DNA of 35,792 bases from Cyanothece sp. BG0011 (GCF_003013815.1 NZ_PRLH01000052.1:1-35792), one strand, 5' to 3'; positions 8,523-16,485 are shown, counted from the stretch's first letter. Numbers and translations are program-made. Notes: generated by a model from the letters alone, not told the origin.

Positions 8523-8650
8523 CTATGTCATTGTTACTTCTCCTTTAAATCCTTTGGCTAAATCTTCCAAACTCAACCCTAATAAAGAGCAAAGCATCAA
8601 CGTTTGTTCAGGATTTAAAGTAGGCACTGACACCCCTTTTTCCCAGTTGC
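8523..8650 (-). pseudogene. 3' end of an XRE regulator, beheaded by IS4
   Basis: Reading leftward from the IS edge, the last 42 codons are open to TAG at 8523-8525: GNWEKGVSVPTLNPEQTL, then LGLSLEDLAKGF. This is the classic C-terminal half of an XRE helix-turn-helix protein (xWExGxSxPxL). The N-terminal half is not found beyond the IS, so the insertion was accompanied by deletion or rearrangement. In copy 2 the corresponding place upstream of the rep leader holds an intact RHH regulator. This gene was therefore probably the rep-associated regulator here. Confidence 0.8.
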
Positions 8651-9826
8651 CAGAAATGTTGAATGTCTTTAGAAAACTTTACATATCAAATTAGACTAAC
8701 CCTATGGTGCTTAAATTTCACCTTAACCAAATCAGTTTTCTGAACCAATGTACATAGCTAATTTCCTGACACATATAAGCTTGAAGATAACGGAGTTTAT
8801 CTAATATCGTTTTTCCAAATTCTAATGGTATTTCTATTAACTGTAGAATTAAATAAGCAATTAAGCAACTATAGATTTGGATTCTAATTCCATTCTCATT
8901 CTTCGTCATTAGTCTGTCTAATTTTAAGTGCATCTTTAAAAATTTCCAAAGTAATTCTATCTGCCATCTTTGTACATAAATCTCTGCTATTTCCTCATTG
9001 CTTACTCCTTCTTCTCCATCAAAGGGTAAATTAGTTGCTAATCTAAATTCAGTCCTGTCTTCTAAGTCACAAAATGCGACTACTCTAATTTCTACTTCTC
9101 TTTCATCTTTTCCTACTTTAGAATTACCATCATCTAGCCTTTCTAAAGTAACATTATTTTTAATTCTCAAGACAAATGCTTTGTTTTGTTGTTCTTTCAA
9201 CTCCCTGATTCTTTCACAAGAAGCGAACCCTCTATCCATTATGCCTACTCCATTTTCTGGAATTGCATTTACTGTTTGATGTCCATATTTATAGTCATGT
9301 CCTTGCCCAAAATGAATAACTATTCCTCCTGTTTCTGATGTCCAGTTGTCTAATCCACAAAATAGTTTAACTTGATGATATCCTTGACTGCATAAAAGTT
9401 TACTTGTTAGACTAAGTATAGTAGAATCAATAGGAAAATAAGAACGAGCTTTTCTTTCTCCTTTTCGTTGACGAAGCTTTCTTTTTAATTGATTAATGAT
9501 GTCAAGAAAAACTTGAGTGTCTCTTTTCTTGCTTGCCTTAGAAAAATTAGATATTTTTAGGTCTATTCCTTGAGTATTTAATCTTTTAAATAAATCCTGC
9601 ATACTCACAACACTTTTATCCATTACATACTCCAACCAGCAGGAGACAAATGAAAATGTACTGAGAACCGGATAATCATTTCTAGGTAAAGGTTTTAAGA
9701 TAGTTTTAATGACTTTAGGAAAACTTTGTAAAATCAAATTATTTATTTTGCTTTTCTATGTTTTTTCTTATTCTAGCATTTTAAACGGATTTTCTCCAGG
9801 CTTTTTTCTAACATTCAACATTTCTG
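8651..9826 (-). mobile_element. IS4-family insertion sequence, copy 1 (1176 bp)
   Basis: The ends are perfect 16-bp inverted repeats, CAGAAATGTTGAATGT at 8651 and its complement ending at 9826, followed by imperfect extension. Length is 1176 bp, the same as the copy at 25128-26303, which encodes an identical transposase. No target-site duplication is visible (left flank ...CAGTTGC, right flank CCTTCAC...), and a different truncated gene lies on each side. Confidence 0.9.
8718..9737 (-). CDS. IS4-family DDE transposase (copy 1)
   Basis: A 339-residue transposase with the IS4 signature. D104 lies in FPIDSTIL, D168 in GIMDRGFA, and E261 in the YREK motif, Y254-x2-R257-x3-E261-x6-K268 (YVQRWQIELLWKFLK). 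It catalyses cut-and-paste movement of the surrounding 1176-bp element. No frameshift or stop interrupts it, and the second copy at 25195-26214 translates identically, so recent activity or recent recombination is likely. The start at 9737 leaves a normal gap of about 90 bases to the IS end. Confidence 0.92.
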   Translation of the reverse strand: MILQSFPKVIKTILKPLPRNDYPVLSTFSFVSCWLEYVMDKSVVSMQDLFKRLNTQGIDLKISNFSKASKKRDTQVFLDIINQLKRKLRQRKGERKARSYFPIDSTILSLTSKLLCSQGYHQVKLFCGLDNWTSETGGIVIHFGQGHDYKYGHQTVNAIPENGVGIMDRGFASCERIRELKEQQNKAFVLRIKNNVTLERLDDGNSKVGKDEREVEIRVVAFCDLEDRTEFRLATNLPFDGEEGVSNEEIAEIYVQRWQIELLWKFLKMHLKLDRLMTKNENGIRIQIYSCLIAYLILQLIEIPLEFGKTILDKLRYLQAYMCQEISYVHWFRKLIWLR

Positions 9827-9903
9827 CCTTCACGGATAAACCAGTAACGGGAGGGTTCATCAAAGGGGGAGTTTAATATCGGTTCGTTGACTTCGTAGGA
9901 CAT
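9827..9903 (-). pseudogene. 5' remnant of a type III-like restriction subunit (res)
   Basis: ATG at 9901-9903 opens a frame starting MSYEVNEPILNSPFDEPSRY and continuing WFIREG, after which it runs into the IS4 end and stops. The NEPIxNSPFxEPxRxW pattern is how I recall the N terminus of the large helicase/nuclease subunit that accompanies type III-like methyltransferases. Only about 25 of an expected 900 or more codons remain. The matching methyltransferase is intact at 11176-14043 on the same strand, so the restriction half was lost. The identification rests on a short stretch, hence moderate confidence. Confidence 0.68.
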
Positions 9904-9941
9904 TTTTTTGATTAGTAAAGGTTAGTTTTTTTTGTCTTTAA

Positions 9942-10331
9942 CTAAGTCCATAAACGTTGAACAGAGTAAGCATCAAAGGCTATATCTCTACTTAAAATAG
10001 GGATATTTTCTATAATCCCTTGGGCAATTAATAACCTATCAAATGGGTCATTATGATGAAAGGGTAAAGTAGAAATTAAAGCTAAATGGTTCAATTTGAT
10101 TGGCAATAAATCAAAGTCTTCTAGTTTGATTTTGTCAGTAATATAGTCTTCTAATGGTAAAGATAGGGTTAATTTCCCTTTGCTTTGTTTTATTCCCATT
10201 TCCCACACACTCGCTAAACTAATCAATTTTTGATGGTTAATATCGTCCATAATTTGACGAACTCTATTACTCAAGTTAGGATGACCAGAAAAGAACCAAA
10301 TTAAACTATGAGTATCTAATAATACTTTCAT
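9942..10331 (-). CDS. PIN-domain toxin (VapC-like)
   Basis: A 129-residue PIN-domain protein of the type with an LLDTHSLIWF N terminus. Acidic residues expected to bind Mg2+ are D6, E44 (SVWEMGIK), D95/D98 (NDPFDRLLIAQ) and D116 (LSRDIAFDAY). PIN toxins are RNases that cut tRNA or rRNA when unbound by antitoxin. Its start codon overlaps the antitoxin stop by one base (TAATG), so the pair is co-translated. It appears complete. Confidence 0.88.
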   Translation of the reverse strand: MKVLLDTHSLIWFFSGHPNLSNRVRQIMDDINHQKLISLASVWEMGIKQSKGKLTLSLPLEDYITDKIKLEDFDLLPIKLNHLALISTLPFHHNDPFDRLLIAQGIIENIPILSRDIAFDAYSVQRLWT

Positions 10332-10558
10332 TACATATAGTCCTTAAAGTCTTCTAAGGGTTCATCAAAGTCATCACTAATAGAAATAATATTTTTATCG
10401 CTTCCAAAAAGAGAAGGACGTTTATTTAAGGGTTGTACTGAGACTAATTTTACCATTGGTTGATTGTTTTTAGTAATAATAATTTCTTCTCCTGTTGATG
10501 CTATCTCCAGAAGTTTTTTAATCTGAGGTAATGCTTGATTAATATCTATGGTTTCCAT
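10331..10558 (-). CDS. Phd/YefM-type antitoxin
   Basis: A 75-residue antitoxin. The N-terminal half (QALPQIKKLLEIASTGEEII, then ITKNNQPMVKLVSV) is the Phd/YefM DNA-binding fold, and the acidic C-terminal tail (ISDDFDEPLEDFKDYM) is the usual toxin-wrapping segment. Together with the PIN toxin it forms a self-repressing addiction module. It lies between the membrane-protein gene and the truncated restriction gene, within a restriction-modification island, where such modules are common passengers. Confidence 0.85.
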   Translation of the reverse strand: METIDINQALPQIKKLLEIASTGEEIIITKNNQPMVKLVSVQPLNKRPSLFGSDKNIISISDDFDEPLEDFKDYM

Positions 10559-10604
10559 TTTTTATCTTCCTTGTCGGACATTTTAATTTTGATTTTCGGT
10601 AGAA

Positions 10605-11171
10605 CTATTTTCTGACAACAGTAATTTTTCCTCCTAATTGAATAGCATCTGGAGGGAGATTTTGTTCAGGATATCCATTATCTAAATGGTCTTTAAATTG
10701 TTCAATCCCTTCGTTTCCAACTTTGACAACAGCCAGGTCGAATTCTCTATTTGAGTCTTCATTTCCTTCTTGACCAATTATTGCCCTGAGTTGCCATTGA
10801 TTGTTGTCATCAGGAGAAATATTAGTTTCTTGAGGATACCAACCATGAGACTCAGGATGTGTTTCATCTTGCCTTGGATGTACTACTAACCATATCTGTT
10901 CTCCAGAACGTAAATTTCCTTTTAATTCCCCTTTTACATCAACCCATCGTTCAACAACATCCCCATTTTTAGGCTCAATTATTGTTGCTTTAATAGGTTT
11001 ATAGACAGTAATTAAAGGTTTACCATCAGTAAGATGTTCAAGAGTTTCATGAACTCCCCATCCCATTGCAAAACAGGTTATGGCTATTGTCGTTATAATG
11101 ATGAGAGGATTCTTATCAATTAAGTCTTTTAAATTTGTCCAAGGGGACTGATTATTATTAGAATTATTCAT
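10605..11171 (-). CDS. single-pass membrane protein of unknown function
   Basis: A 188-residue protein. A short polar N terminus is followed by one hydrophobic helix (about residues 23-42, PLIIITTIAITCFAMGWGV). A soluble domain of about 145 residues then contains IIEPKNGDVVERWVDVKGEL and GEQIWLVVHPRQ, which reads like an Ig-like or carbohydrate-binding-like beta sandwich. It probably anchors in the plasma membrane with the domain outside. It starts four bases after the methyltransferase stop codon and is therefore likely in the same operon. No link to restriction is known to me. Confidence 0.6.
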   Translation of the reverse strand: MNNSNNNQSPWTNLKDLIDKNPLIIITTIAITCFAMGWGVHETLEHLTDGKPLITVYKPIKATIIEPKNGDVVERWVDVKGELKGNLRSGEQIWLVVHPRQDETHPESHGWYPQETNISPDDNNQWQLRAIIGQEGNEDSNREFDLAVVKVGNEGIEQFKDHLDNGYPEQNLPPDAIQLGGKITVVRK

Positions 11172-11175
11172 AATT

Positions 11176-14043
11176 TCAAGACTTCTTTAAATCCTTAACC
11201 ACTAACAATTCATTCCCCCTATCATCTATTACCTTAACGGCAATTTGTTGATGTTCTCCTGCTTCAAAAGATGCACTGGTTGTCCCTGATAAATGTTCCC
11301 AAACTGAGTCTTCATAAGTACCTTTGAGGGCTTTTTTCAAAGAGTCCCAAGCTTTTGTACGGGGAAAGAATGCTTGATTAACATGGAAGCATAATCCGTT
11401 ATAATTAGTGTCAAGAAACCATGCAGGGACGTTCTTGGCTACTTCATGATCTACTTCCATTGTAACAGGGTCAAATACATCTAAGCCTAATAACTCAACC
11501 TGATATTTATTATCCTCGGTTGGGTGTACTTTAATCTCTGGTAAACCACACACACTAAATATCTGAGAACTTCTCATATTTTTAAGTAAGTCTCCCATTA
11601 ATAAGTCTGGGGTTGCTTGTATATAAGTAGCAGGAATATTCATAGTTTCTTGACAATTTTCTACCAGTTGACGGGCGTTTGGGGCAATAGCAAAGCCTAT
11701 AATATAAAGGTGAGAATAGTGTTTACTGTTTGCTTCTCTGGCTGCTTCAAAGACGGTTCTTTCTGCTATTTGTCCATTTTCTGGACCGAATAAAAAGGCG
11801 ACGGGTTCTAACCCTAATTCCTCATCATTATGTTCATTTTTTTGAGATTTATCAACCGCTTCTGTAATTTTTTTCTCTTCATTATTATCCTCACTTCTGA
11901 CTTTTGACTTCTGACTTCTGACTTCATTAACCATTGCCTCTGCTGAGAGATTTTGAGTTGTAGCAGGTTGTCTAACGTTGGTAAAGGTGACGGTTTTATT
12001 ATCAGGTAAACGAAGAACAGGAGACTTTCTTAATACTTCTAGCATCCTATCAGTAAAGGAGGCGGTTGTATCGGGTTCAATGGCTTCGGTTTCGGGTTCA
12101 TCTTCTGCATCCATGTCAACCGGTGGGGGTATGGTTCCTTCAATGGTAAAGGGACTACAAACACGGACAATACTGTTATCAACTTCGGGACGATCTACTA
12201 AGATTTCTTCGTCTGGGGTTTCATTATTGGCAATACTTTTTAAGGTAATATGGGGGACAATACCGCCGATTTCTTCTCCTTTTCTGTTCTGTTTTCTCTT
12301 ATAAATAAAGCCACCGGTAGGGGAGTTATTGTCTTTTAATTGATACCAAGGGAAGGTAGCGGTTAATAATCTTTGTCTGGCTAATGCTAAGGGAACTCGA
12401 CTGACATCACAAGTGATCCATCTTCTCCCCCATTGTTCGGCAACATAAGCAGTTGTGCCACTTCCACAGGTTATATCTAATACTAAATCCCCTGGATCTG
12501 TTGTCATTAATAGACAGCGTTGAATAGCTTTTGGATTCGTTTGAACTACATAAATTTTTTCATCTAATCTGCTTTGTATCCCACCAACATCTGTCCAAAT
12601 ATTATTAATAGGTGAGGCAGGAAAATCATTTAAAAAACGAACATAGTTCAAGGTATTTGCTGAAGCAACTACTCTATTGTTATTAACAAGATTAGTTAAT
12701 CCTTCTTCATTTGTCTTCCATCCGCCAATAAACTTTTTTCCTTCAAAAGTATAAGGGACTTTAGGACTAGCTTGTGAAGTCATTCCACTTAAACGATATA
12801 CCTTAGCCCCAGTAGGTATTAAATTAGGATTATCTATTTCTTCTTTTGTTAATCTTCTTCGTTCTCCATTTGATAATTGTAAATATGAGTATTTTCCACT
12901 GGCATCAGTTGAAAAGTCTTTAGATAAAAATAGTTGATAATATTTAAAATTTAATTTATTTTTAGAATACCAAATAATATAATCGCCGATTGAAGCAAGT
13001 GATAAAGTTCCAATGGATGGACTACCTGCACCCGTTGTTTTATTAAATGTAATTAATCCTATAAAATTCTCTCCACCAAAAACCTCATCCATCAACTCCC
13101 GAACATGATGAACATTATCATCAGAAATTTGAACAAAAACGCTACCACTATTAGTTAATAATTCCCTAGCTAATAATAACCTATCTCTTAAATAAGTCAG
13201 ATAAGAATGTAACCCTAATTCCCAAGTATCCCGATAAGCTTGCACCATTTCGGGTTCACGGGTGAGGTTATCATCATCATTATGCTTAACATCTCGTTTT
13301 CTAACAAAGGGTTGAAAGTTAGATCCAAACTTCACCCCATAGGGCGGATCTATATAAATCATTTGCACTTGACCCCCCAATCCTTCATACTGTAAAAGGG
13401 AATTCATAGTAACAAGGGAGTCCCCCAAAATCATGCGATTAACCCAATCACCATGATATTCATAAGCCCTTAAAATTTGATCAGTTATTGACCATTCTGG
13501 GGTATTAAATAAGTTTAATTGTAATTGTTCTCCCCCTTGTTTATGACTTTTTAATGTTTCAATAATAGCTCTGGTAGACAATCTTTCATGAACAAATAAG
13601 GGTAACGTTGGTACATCAAAAGATAACCTTTCTGCCTTCCCTGTCCAATTCAAAAACGGTTGACTTAATGTTTTTAATTGATTTAAAGATAGGGTTGCTT
13701 CCCTAATTTGTTCCTCTATCTTATCCCGGACTTTATATAATGTTTTTAACGCTTCACTATTATTATTAAGGGACTCAGCGACAGTATTTAATTCCGTTAA
13801 TTGTTGGGATAAAGACTCAAGATGAGAAGTGATCGCCTGAATATGTGCCTCCCCTTGTTCACGGGAGGGGTTATCATCCCAAGACAACTCAGGATCTAAA
13901 GAAGAGTCATAACGATAAGTTACAGGGGGTTTTTTCTTCTTAAACTGTGCCTCAGTGCCAATATCAGGGCGTTGAGGATGCTTTTCACTATGATTATAAG
14001 CTTGAGCTTCTTTGGGTTTCTTGGTACGTTTCCCTCTAGGCAT
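11176..14043 (-). CDS. type III-like adenine DNA methyltransferase (Mod)
   Basis: A 955-residue methyltransferase. After a basic N terminus and a coiled-coil-like stretch (about 70-125), motif IV is DPPYGVKFG (about 233) and motif I is DITCGSGTTAYVAEQWG (about 520). This is the motif order of beta-class N6-adenine enzymes. The region between holds the target-recognition part. The C-terminal 300 residues (VAFLFGPENGQIAERTV..., WFLDTNYNG) match the extended Mod proteins paired with a helicase-type restriction subunit. That partner survives only as a 25-codon stub at 9827-9903, so this enzyme is predicted to be an orphan methylase. A linker (near 11893-11925) contains in-frame heptad repeats. 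Confidence 0.85.
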   Translation of the reverse strand: MPRGKRTKKPKEAQAYNHSEKHPQRPDIGTEAQFKKKKPPVTYRYDSSLDPELSWDDNPSREQGEAHIQAITSHLESLSQQLTELNTVAESLNNNSEALKTLYKVRDKIEEQIREATLSLNQLKTLSQPFLNWTGKAERLSFDVPTLPLFVHERLSTRAIIETLKSHKQGGEQLQLNLFNTPEWSITDQILRAYEYHGDWVNRMILGDSLVTMNSLLQYEGLGGQVQMIYIDPPYGVKFGSNFQPFVRKRDVKHNDDDNLTREPEMVQAYRDTWELGLHSYLTYLRDRLLLARELLTNSGSVFVQISDDNVHHVRELMDEVFGGENFIGLITFNKTTGAGSPSIGTLSLASIGDYIIWYSKNKLNFKYYQLFLSKDFSTDASGKYSYLQLSNGERRRLTKEEIDNPNLIPTGAKVYRLSGMTSQASPKVPYTFEGKKFIGGWKTNEEGLTNLVNNNRVVASANTLNYVRFLNDFPASPINNIWTDVGGIQSRLDEKIYVVQTNPKAIQRCLLMTTDPGDLVLDITCGSGTTAYVAEQWGRRWITCDVSRVPLALARQRLLTATFPWYQLKDNNSPTGGFIYKRKQNRKGEEIGGIVPHITLKSIANNETPDEEILVDRPEVDNSIVRVCSPFTIEGTIPPPVDMDAEDEPETEAIEPDTTASFTDRMLEVLRKSPVLRLPDNKTVTFTNVRQPATTQNLSAEAMVNEVRSQKSKVRSEDNNEEKKITEAVDKSQKNEHNDEELGLEPVAFLFGPENGQIAERTVFEAAREANSKHYSHLYIIGFAIAPNARQLVENCQETMNIPATYIQATPDLLMGDLLKNMRSSQIFSVCGLPEIKVHPTEDNKYQVELLGLDVFDPVTMEVDHEVAKNVPAWFLDTNYNGLCFHVNQAFFPRTKAWDSLKKALKGTYEDSVWEHLSGTTSASFEAGEHQQIAVKVIDDRGNELLVVKDLKKS
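11893..11925. repeat. CTTCTGA heptads in the methyltransferase linker
   Basis: Four CTTCTGA-like heptads are read in frame as EVRSQKSKVRSE between the catalytic and C-terminal parts of the methyltransferase. The same heptad lies between the 39-bp repeats of Rep copy 1 (7700-7720), so an STRR-type element has spread into coding regions here. Confidence 0.65.
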
Positions 14044-14054
14044 ACATTATCCTT

Positions 14055-14139
14055 GATGCGTTATGCACCTTAATTTTTACATTTAACGTGATGGTTTATG
14101 CACCATTATTTTGGCATTTTACTTGATAGTTTATACACC
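14055..14139. promoter_or_regulatory. three 35-bp-spaced iterons upstream of the methyltransferase
   Basis: The 15-mer GATGCGTTATGCACC and its variants GATGGTTTATGCACC and GATAGTTTATACACC start at 14055, 14090 and 14125, exactly 35 bases apart. The A/T-rich sequence between them is also similar. They fill the gap between the regulator gene and the methyltransferase start, and the third overlaps the regulator's last codons. Regular spacing suggests binding sites for the adjacent XRE protein controlling methyltransferase expression. Confidence 0.7.
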
Positions 14140-14337
14140 ATTATTGTCGTATTGAATGAGATATTGAGTAACCAAACGTTGACCCTTCACACCCAACTCT
14201 GTCAGCTTCCCTTCAATTAACTTTAACGCCATTGGGGAGGGGTTAGCGTGTCCTCTTTCCCATCGGTTTACGGTAGGAAATGTTACCCCTAACTGATGAG
14301 CAAACTGTTCTTGAGTCAGCCTTAACTCTTGTCTCAA
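14131..14337 (-). CDS. XRE-family regulator, probably 5'-truncated by IS605
   Basis: 68 residues from TTG 14337: LTQEQFAHQLGVTFPTVNRW, then ERGHANPSP, a clear XRE helix-turn-helix with a short C-terminal tail. The frame stays open further upstream and encodes QPAIGQLIRALRQEL, which supplies the missing first helix, but no ATG, GTG or TTG occurs before the frame enters the IS605 right end. The native start was therefore probably removed by the IS. Expression could still occur from TTG 14337 or from a start provided by the IS. Its position next to the iterons suggests a controller of the methyltransferase gene. Confidence 0.65.
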   Translation of the reverse strand: MRQELRLTQEQFAHQLGVTFPTVNRWERGHANPSPMALKLIEGKLTELGVKGQRLVTQYLIQYDNNGV

Positions 14338-14392
14338 AGCACGAATTAACTGACCGATAGCAGGTTGTGATGGGGTGGGTGACGTTCTCCCT

Positions 14393-14419
14393 CCGTTAAC
14401 CGCTTGGGCGGTATAACGG
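14393..14419 (-). ncRNA. IS605 right-end hairpin, probable omega-RNA core
   Basis: On the minus strand, just past the tnpB stop, CCGTTA and ACCGC pair with GCGGT and TAACGG around a CCAA loop, with one bulged T. Subterminal hairpins at this place are the TnpA-recognised right end and, in TnpB systems, part of the guide omega-RNA, whose 3' guide comes from the flanking DNA. Transcription was not shown; the role is inferred from position. Confidence 0.6.
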
Positions 14420-14425
14420 GGGCTT

Positions 14426-15691
14426 CTAAAACAGAGATAACTGCATATACTCAGTTCCAGAAGTTTCCTGCTTCACAGGCTGTCCACTGACTAAGCCTCC
14501 ACAGGCAGACGGGATGAGACCCACCCCATGTATTTGCAATGCCTTTTTTATAATATTAACTGCGGCGTTTTCATCCCTATCCATTGTCAAATTACATTTC
14601 GGACATTCATGTAATCTAACTGATAGTGTTTTCGGAACTTTATGACCACAGCTTGAGCAATTTACTGTCGTTCCATGAGGACTAACTTTGACAAACCAAA
14701 CGCCGCGTTTTACCGCCACTGCTTCTAATTTTGTTAAGAAATTTCCCCAAGCGACATCTAAAATACTCTTAGCCAATTTAGTTTTAGCTAACCCTTTGAT
14801 GTTTAAGTCTTCACAAGCAATAAAATCATAATTATTGACCAACCAATGTGCTGTTTTGTAGTGCCAGTCTTTTCGATATCTAGCAATTTTTTGATGAGTT
14901 AAAGCTATTCTTTTTTGTTGTTTCTCATAGTTTTTTGACCCTTTATTTTTTCTGGCTAATTTACGTTGTTGACGAGCTAAATGCTTTTGTCGATTGCGAT
15001 AAATCTTTTTAACAGCAACTGTTTTTCCTTGACTGGTAGTCAAAAACTCTTTTAATCCTACATCAATTCCAACTGCTGATTTGATATTATCTATGGGAAT
15101 AACATTCGGAATCGTCTCATCTTCTGCTGTAATACAGACATAGTATCCATCTGCTTTTTTAACGATTGTAGCTGTTTTAAGAATAAAACTTTCAGGAATC
15201 GGACGATGGATTACAACTGGTATAGCTCCCCATTTTTTTGTCCAAAGACAATTATTTTGAAACTTGATAACAGCTTTGGGATGATTAACTCTCGAAAAAC
15301 TAAAAGACCTTAATTGACCAGCTTTTTTAAATCTAGGTCGCCCTCCTCTTTTACCTTTTTTATCTGGAACTAACCATCTTTTCCAGGCTTTTTCTAATCT
15401 TTGAAGATTCATCTGTTGAACTTCGCAGTAGATATTTTTGTAGTCAGGAAAGAGAGTTTTTGTCTGTTTTAAATCTGATTGTTGAGTGTAATAATTAACT
15501 TTTTCTGGTATTTCTCCTATGGTTTCACTAATTAAACTGCATCTATCAATAGCACATCGAGTCCGTCTTAACCAGTCCAAACGCTGACCTAGCGCATAGT
15601 TCCAGTGACGACGTAAAAGTTCTAACCACTGGTTTATACACTCTGCTTGCTTTTGATTAGGCTTGATTCGGTACTCAAATGTCAGTATCAT
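14426..15691 (-). CDS. tnpB: TnpB RNA-guided endonuclease
   Basis: 421 residues from ATG 15691; the frame is open to 15730, but those codons overlap tnpA, and MILTFEYRIKPNQKQ is the usual TnpB start. The RuvC-like active site is complete: D210 in AVGIDVGLKEFL, E294 in FIACEDLNIKGL, and D373 in DRDENAAVNI. A zinc finger has C345, C348, C363 and C366. TnpB is the RNA-guided nuclease ancestral to Cas12; it cuts donor sites to keep the transposon. The length is typical of full-length TnpB, and nothing is missing. Confidence 0.92.
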   Translation of the reverse strand: MILTFEYRIKPNQKQAECINQWLELLRRHWNYALGQRLDWLRRTRCAIDRCSLISETIGEIPEKVNYYTQQSDLKQTKTLFPDYKNIYCEVQQMNLQRLEKAWKRWLVPDKKGKRGGRPRFKKAGQLRSFSFSRVNHPKAVIKFQNNCLWTKKWGAIPVVIHRPIPESFILKTATIVKKADGYYVCITAEDETIPNVIPIDNIKSAVGIDVGLKEFLTTSQGKTVAVKKIYRNRQKHLARQQRKLARKNKGSKNYEKQQKRIALTHQKIARYRKDWHYKTAHWLVNNYDFIACEDLNIKGLAKTKLAKSILDVAWGNFLTKLEAVAVKRGVWFVKVSPHGTTVNCSSCGHKVPKTLSVRLHECPKCNLTMDRDENAAVNIIKKALQIHGVGLIPSACGGLVSGQPVKQETSGTEYMQLSLF

Positions 15692-15722
15692 AATACTATT
15701 ATTGTAGCACTTATCGTTGTTA

Positions 15723-16136
15723 ATGAACAATAGTTATAGTAAAGAAAATAGGTCAGTTTACTTACTTGCCGTACATATTGTCTTAGTGACTAAATATCGG
15801 AGAAAAGTCATTACCCCTGACATCCTATCTCGTCTGCAACGAATTTTCACAGATACTTGCAGTAAATGGGATTGTCGATTAGTAGAATTTAATGGTGAAA
15901 CAGACCATGTTCATCTACTTGTTGAGTTTAATCCTAAAGTTCAACTTAGTAAATTTATTGCTAATTTAAAAACTGTTTCTTCTCGTTTAATCAGAAAAGA
16001 TTTTTCAGATCATTTAACTCAATTTTATGGACAAAAACCTGTGTTCTGGACTGGTTCTTATTTTATTGCTACTTGCGGTGGTGTAACGATTGAACAACTT
16101 AAACAATATGTTGAAAAACAACAATCTCCTGTTTAA
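15723..16136 (+). CDS. tnpA: IS200/IS605 Y1 transposase TnpA
   Basis: 137 residues from ATG 15723; a TTG two codons earlier is less likely. The HUH motif is H62-V-H64 in TDHVHLLVEF, and the catalytic tyrosine is Y129 in EQLKQYVEKQ. It forms a dimer that cuts and rejoins single-stranded IS ends at subterminal hairpins. It is divergent from tnpB with only 31 bases between start codons, so both promoters must lie within each other's 5' region. It appears intact. Confidence 0.92.
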   Translation: MNNSYSKENRSVYLLAVHIVLVTKYRRKVITPDILSRLQRIFTDTCSKWDCRLVEFNGETDHVHLLVEFNPKVQLSKFIANLKTVSSRLIRKDFSDHLTQFYGQKPVFWTGSYFIATCGGVTIEQLKQYVEKQQSPV

Positions 16137-16146
16137 AAGGACTCCC

Positions 16147-16306
16147 TATGGTCGGTTTATTTTTTGGTCGGTAATTCCCCTCCCCCTAACATTCGTATAA
16201 GGGGAGACCCCTTACCGACATTTAAGTATGGTCGGTTTATTTTTTGGTCGGTAATTCCCCTCCCCCTAACATTCGTATAAGGGGAGACCCCTTACCGACA
16301 TTTAAG
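16147..16306. repeat. two perfect 80-bp tandem copies at the IS605 left end
   Basis: Units 16147-16226 and 16227-16306 are identical. Each contains the arms GTCGGTAA and TTACCGAC with a nested CCCCT/AGGGG stem, so each can form a long hairpin. They begin 11 bases after the tnpA stop. They are probably a duplicated left end of the IS, though iterons of another system cannot be excluded. Confidence 0.75.
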
Positions 16307-16410
16307 TTGGGAACATAGCGGTCTCGCTCCGCGAGTGCTGCTGCATCGCTAACTTAACAACCTAAACTTTATAATGAACTTTATAAGGATTAGCAAAAAA
16401 ATAGAATTTC

Positions 16411-16485
16411 TTAAGACTTATTCCACGGGCATTTCGGCATCGTTACCATCTCACTAATCTCAACAGATTTGCGATTATAATTATA
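16411..16485 (-). pseudogene. 3' remnant of a third telomere-resolvase-like gene
   Basis: The minus strand reads NRKSVEISEMVTMPKCPW before a stop at 16411-16413. The intact gene at 2077-3699 ends NRKSVDISEMIEVPEYPMD, and the two DNA stretches (16424-16475 and 2083-2135) are alignable. Upstream of NRKS the similarity stops. Only the last 20 or so codons of a paralogue remain, between the IS605 element and the UbiA-like gene. Confidence 0.7.

Larger units (their letters stand above)
14380..16306. mobile_element. IS200/IS605-type element with tnpA and tnpB (ends approximate)
   Basis: Divergent tnpB (minus) and tnpA (plus) lie between a hairpin-bearing end next to the tnpB stop (14393-14419) and a structured, duplicated end after tnpA (16147-16306). 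That is the IS605 layout. Such elements move as single strands without target duplication, so the exact ends cannot be read off; the coordinates are estimates. The right end abuts the 5' part of an XRE regulator gene. Confidence 0.75.

Noticed and set aside
11978-12304. 108-codon plus-strand frame
   Set aside because: It lies fully antisense to the methyltransferase, is Ser-rich with no start signal, and matches the expected shadow of that frame.
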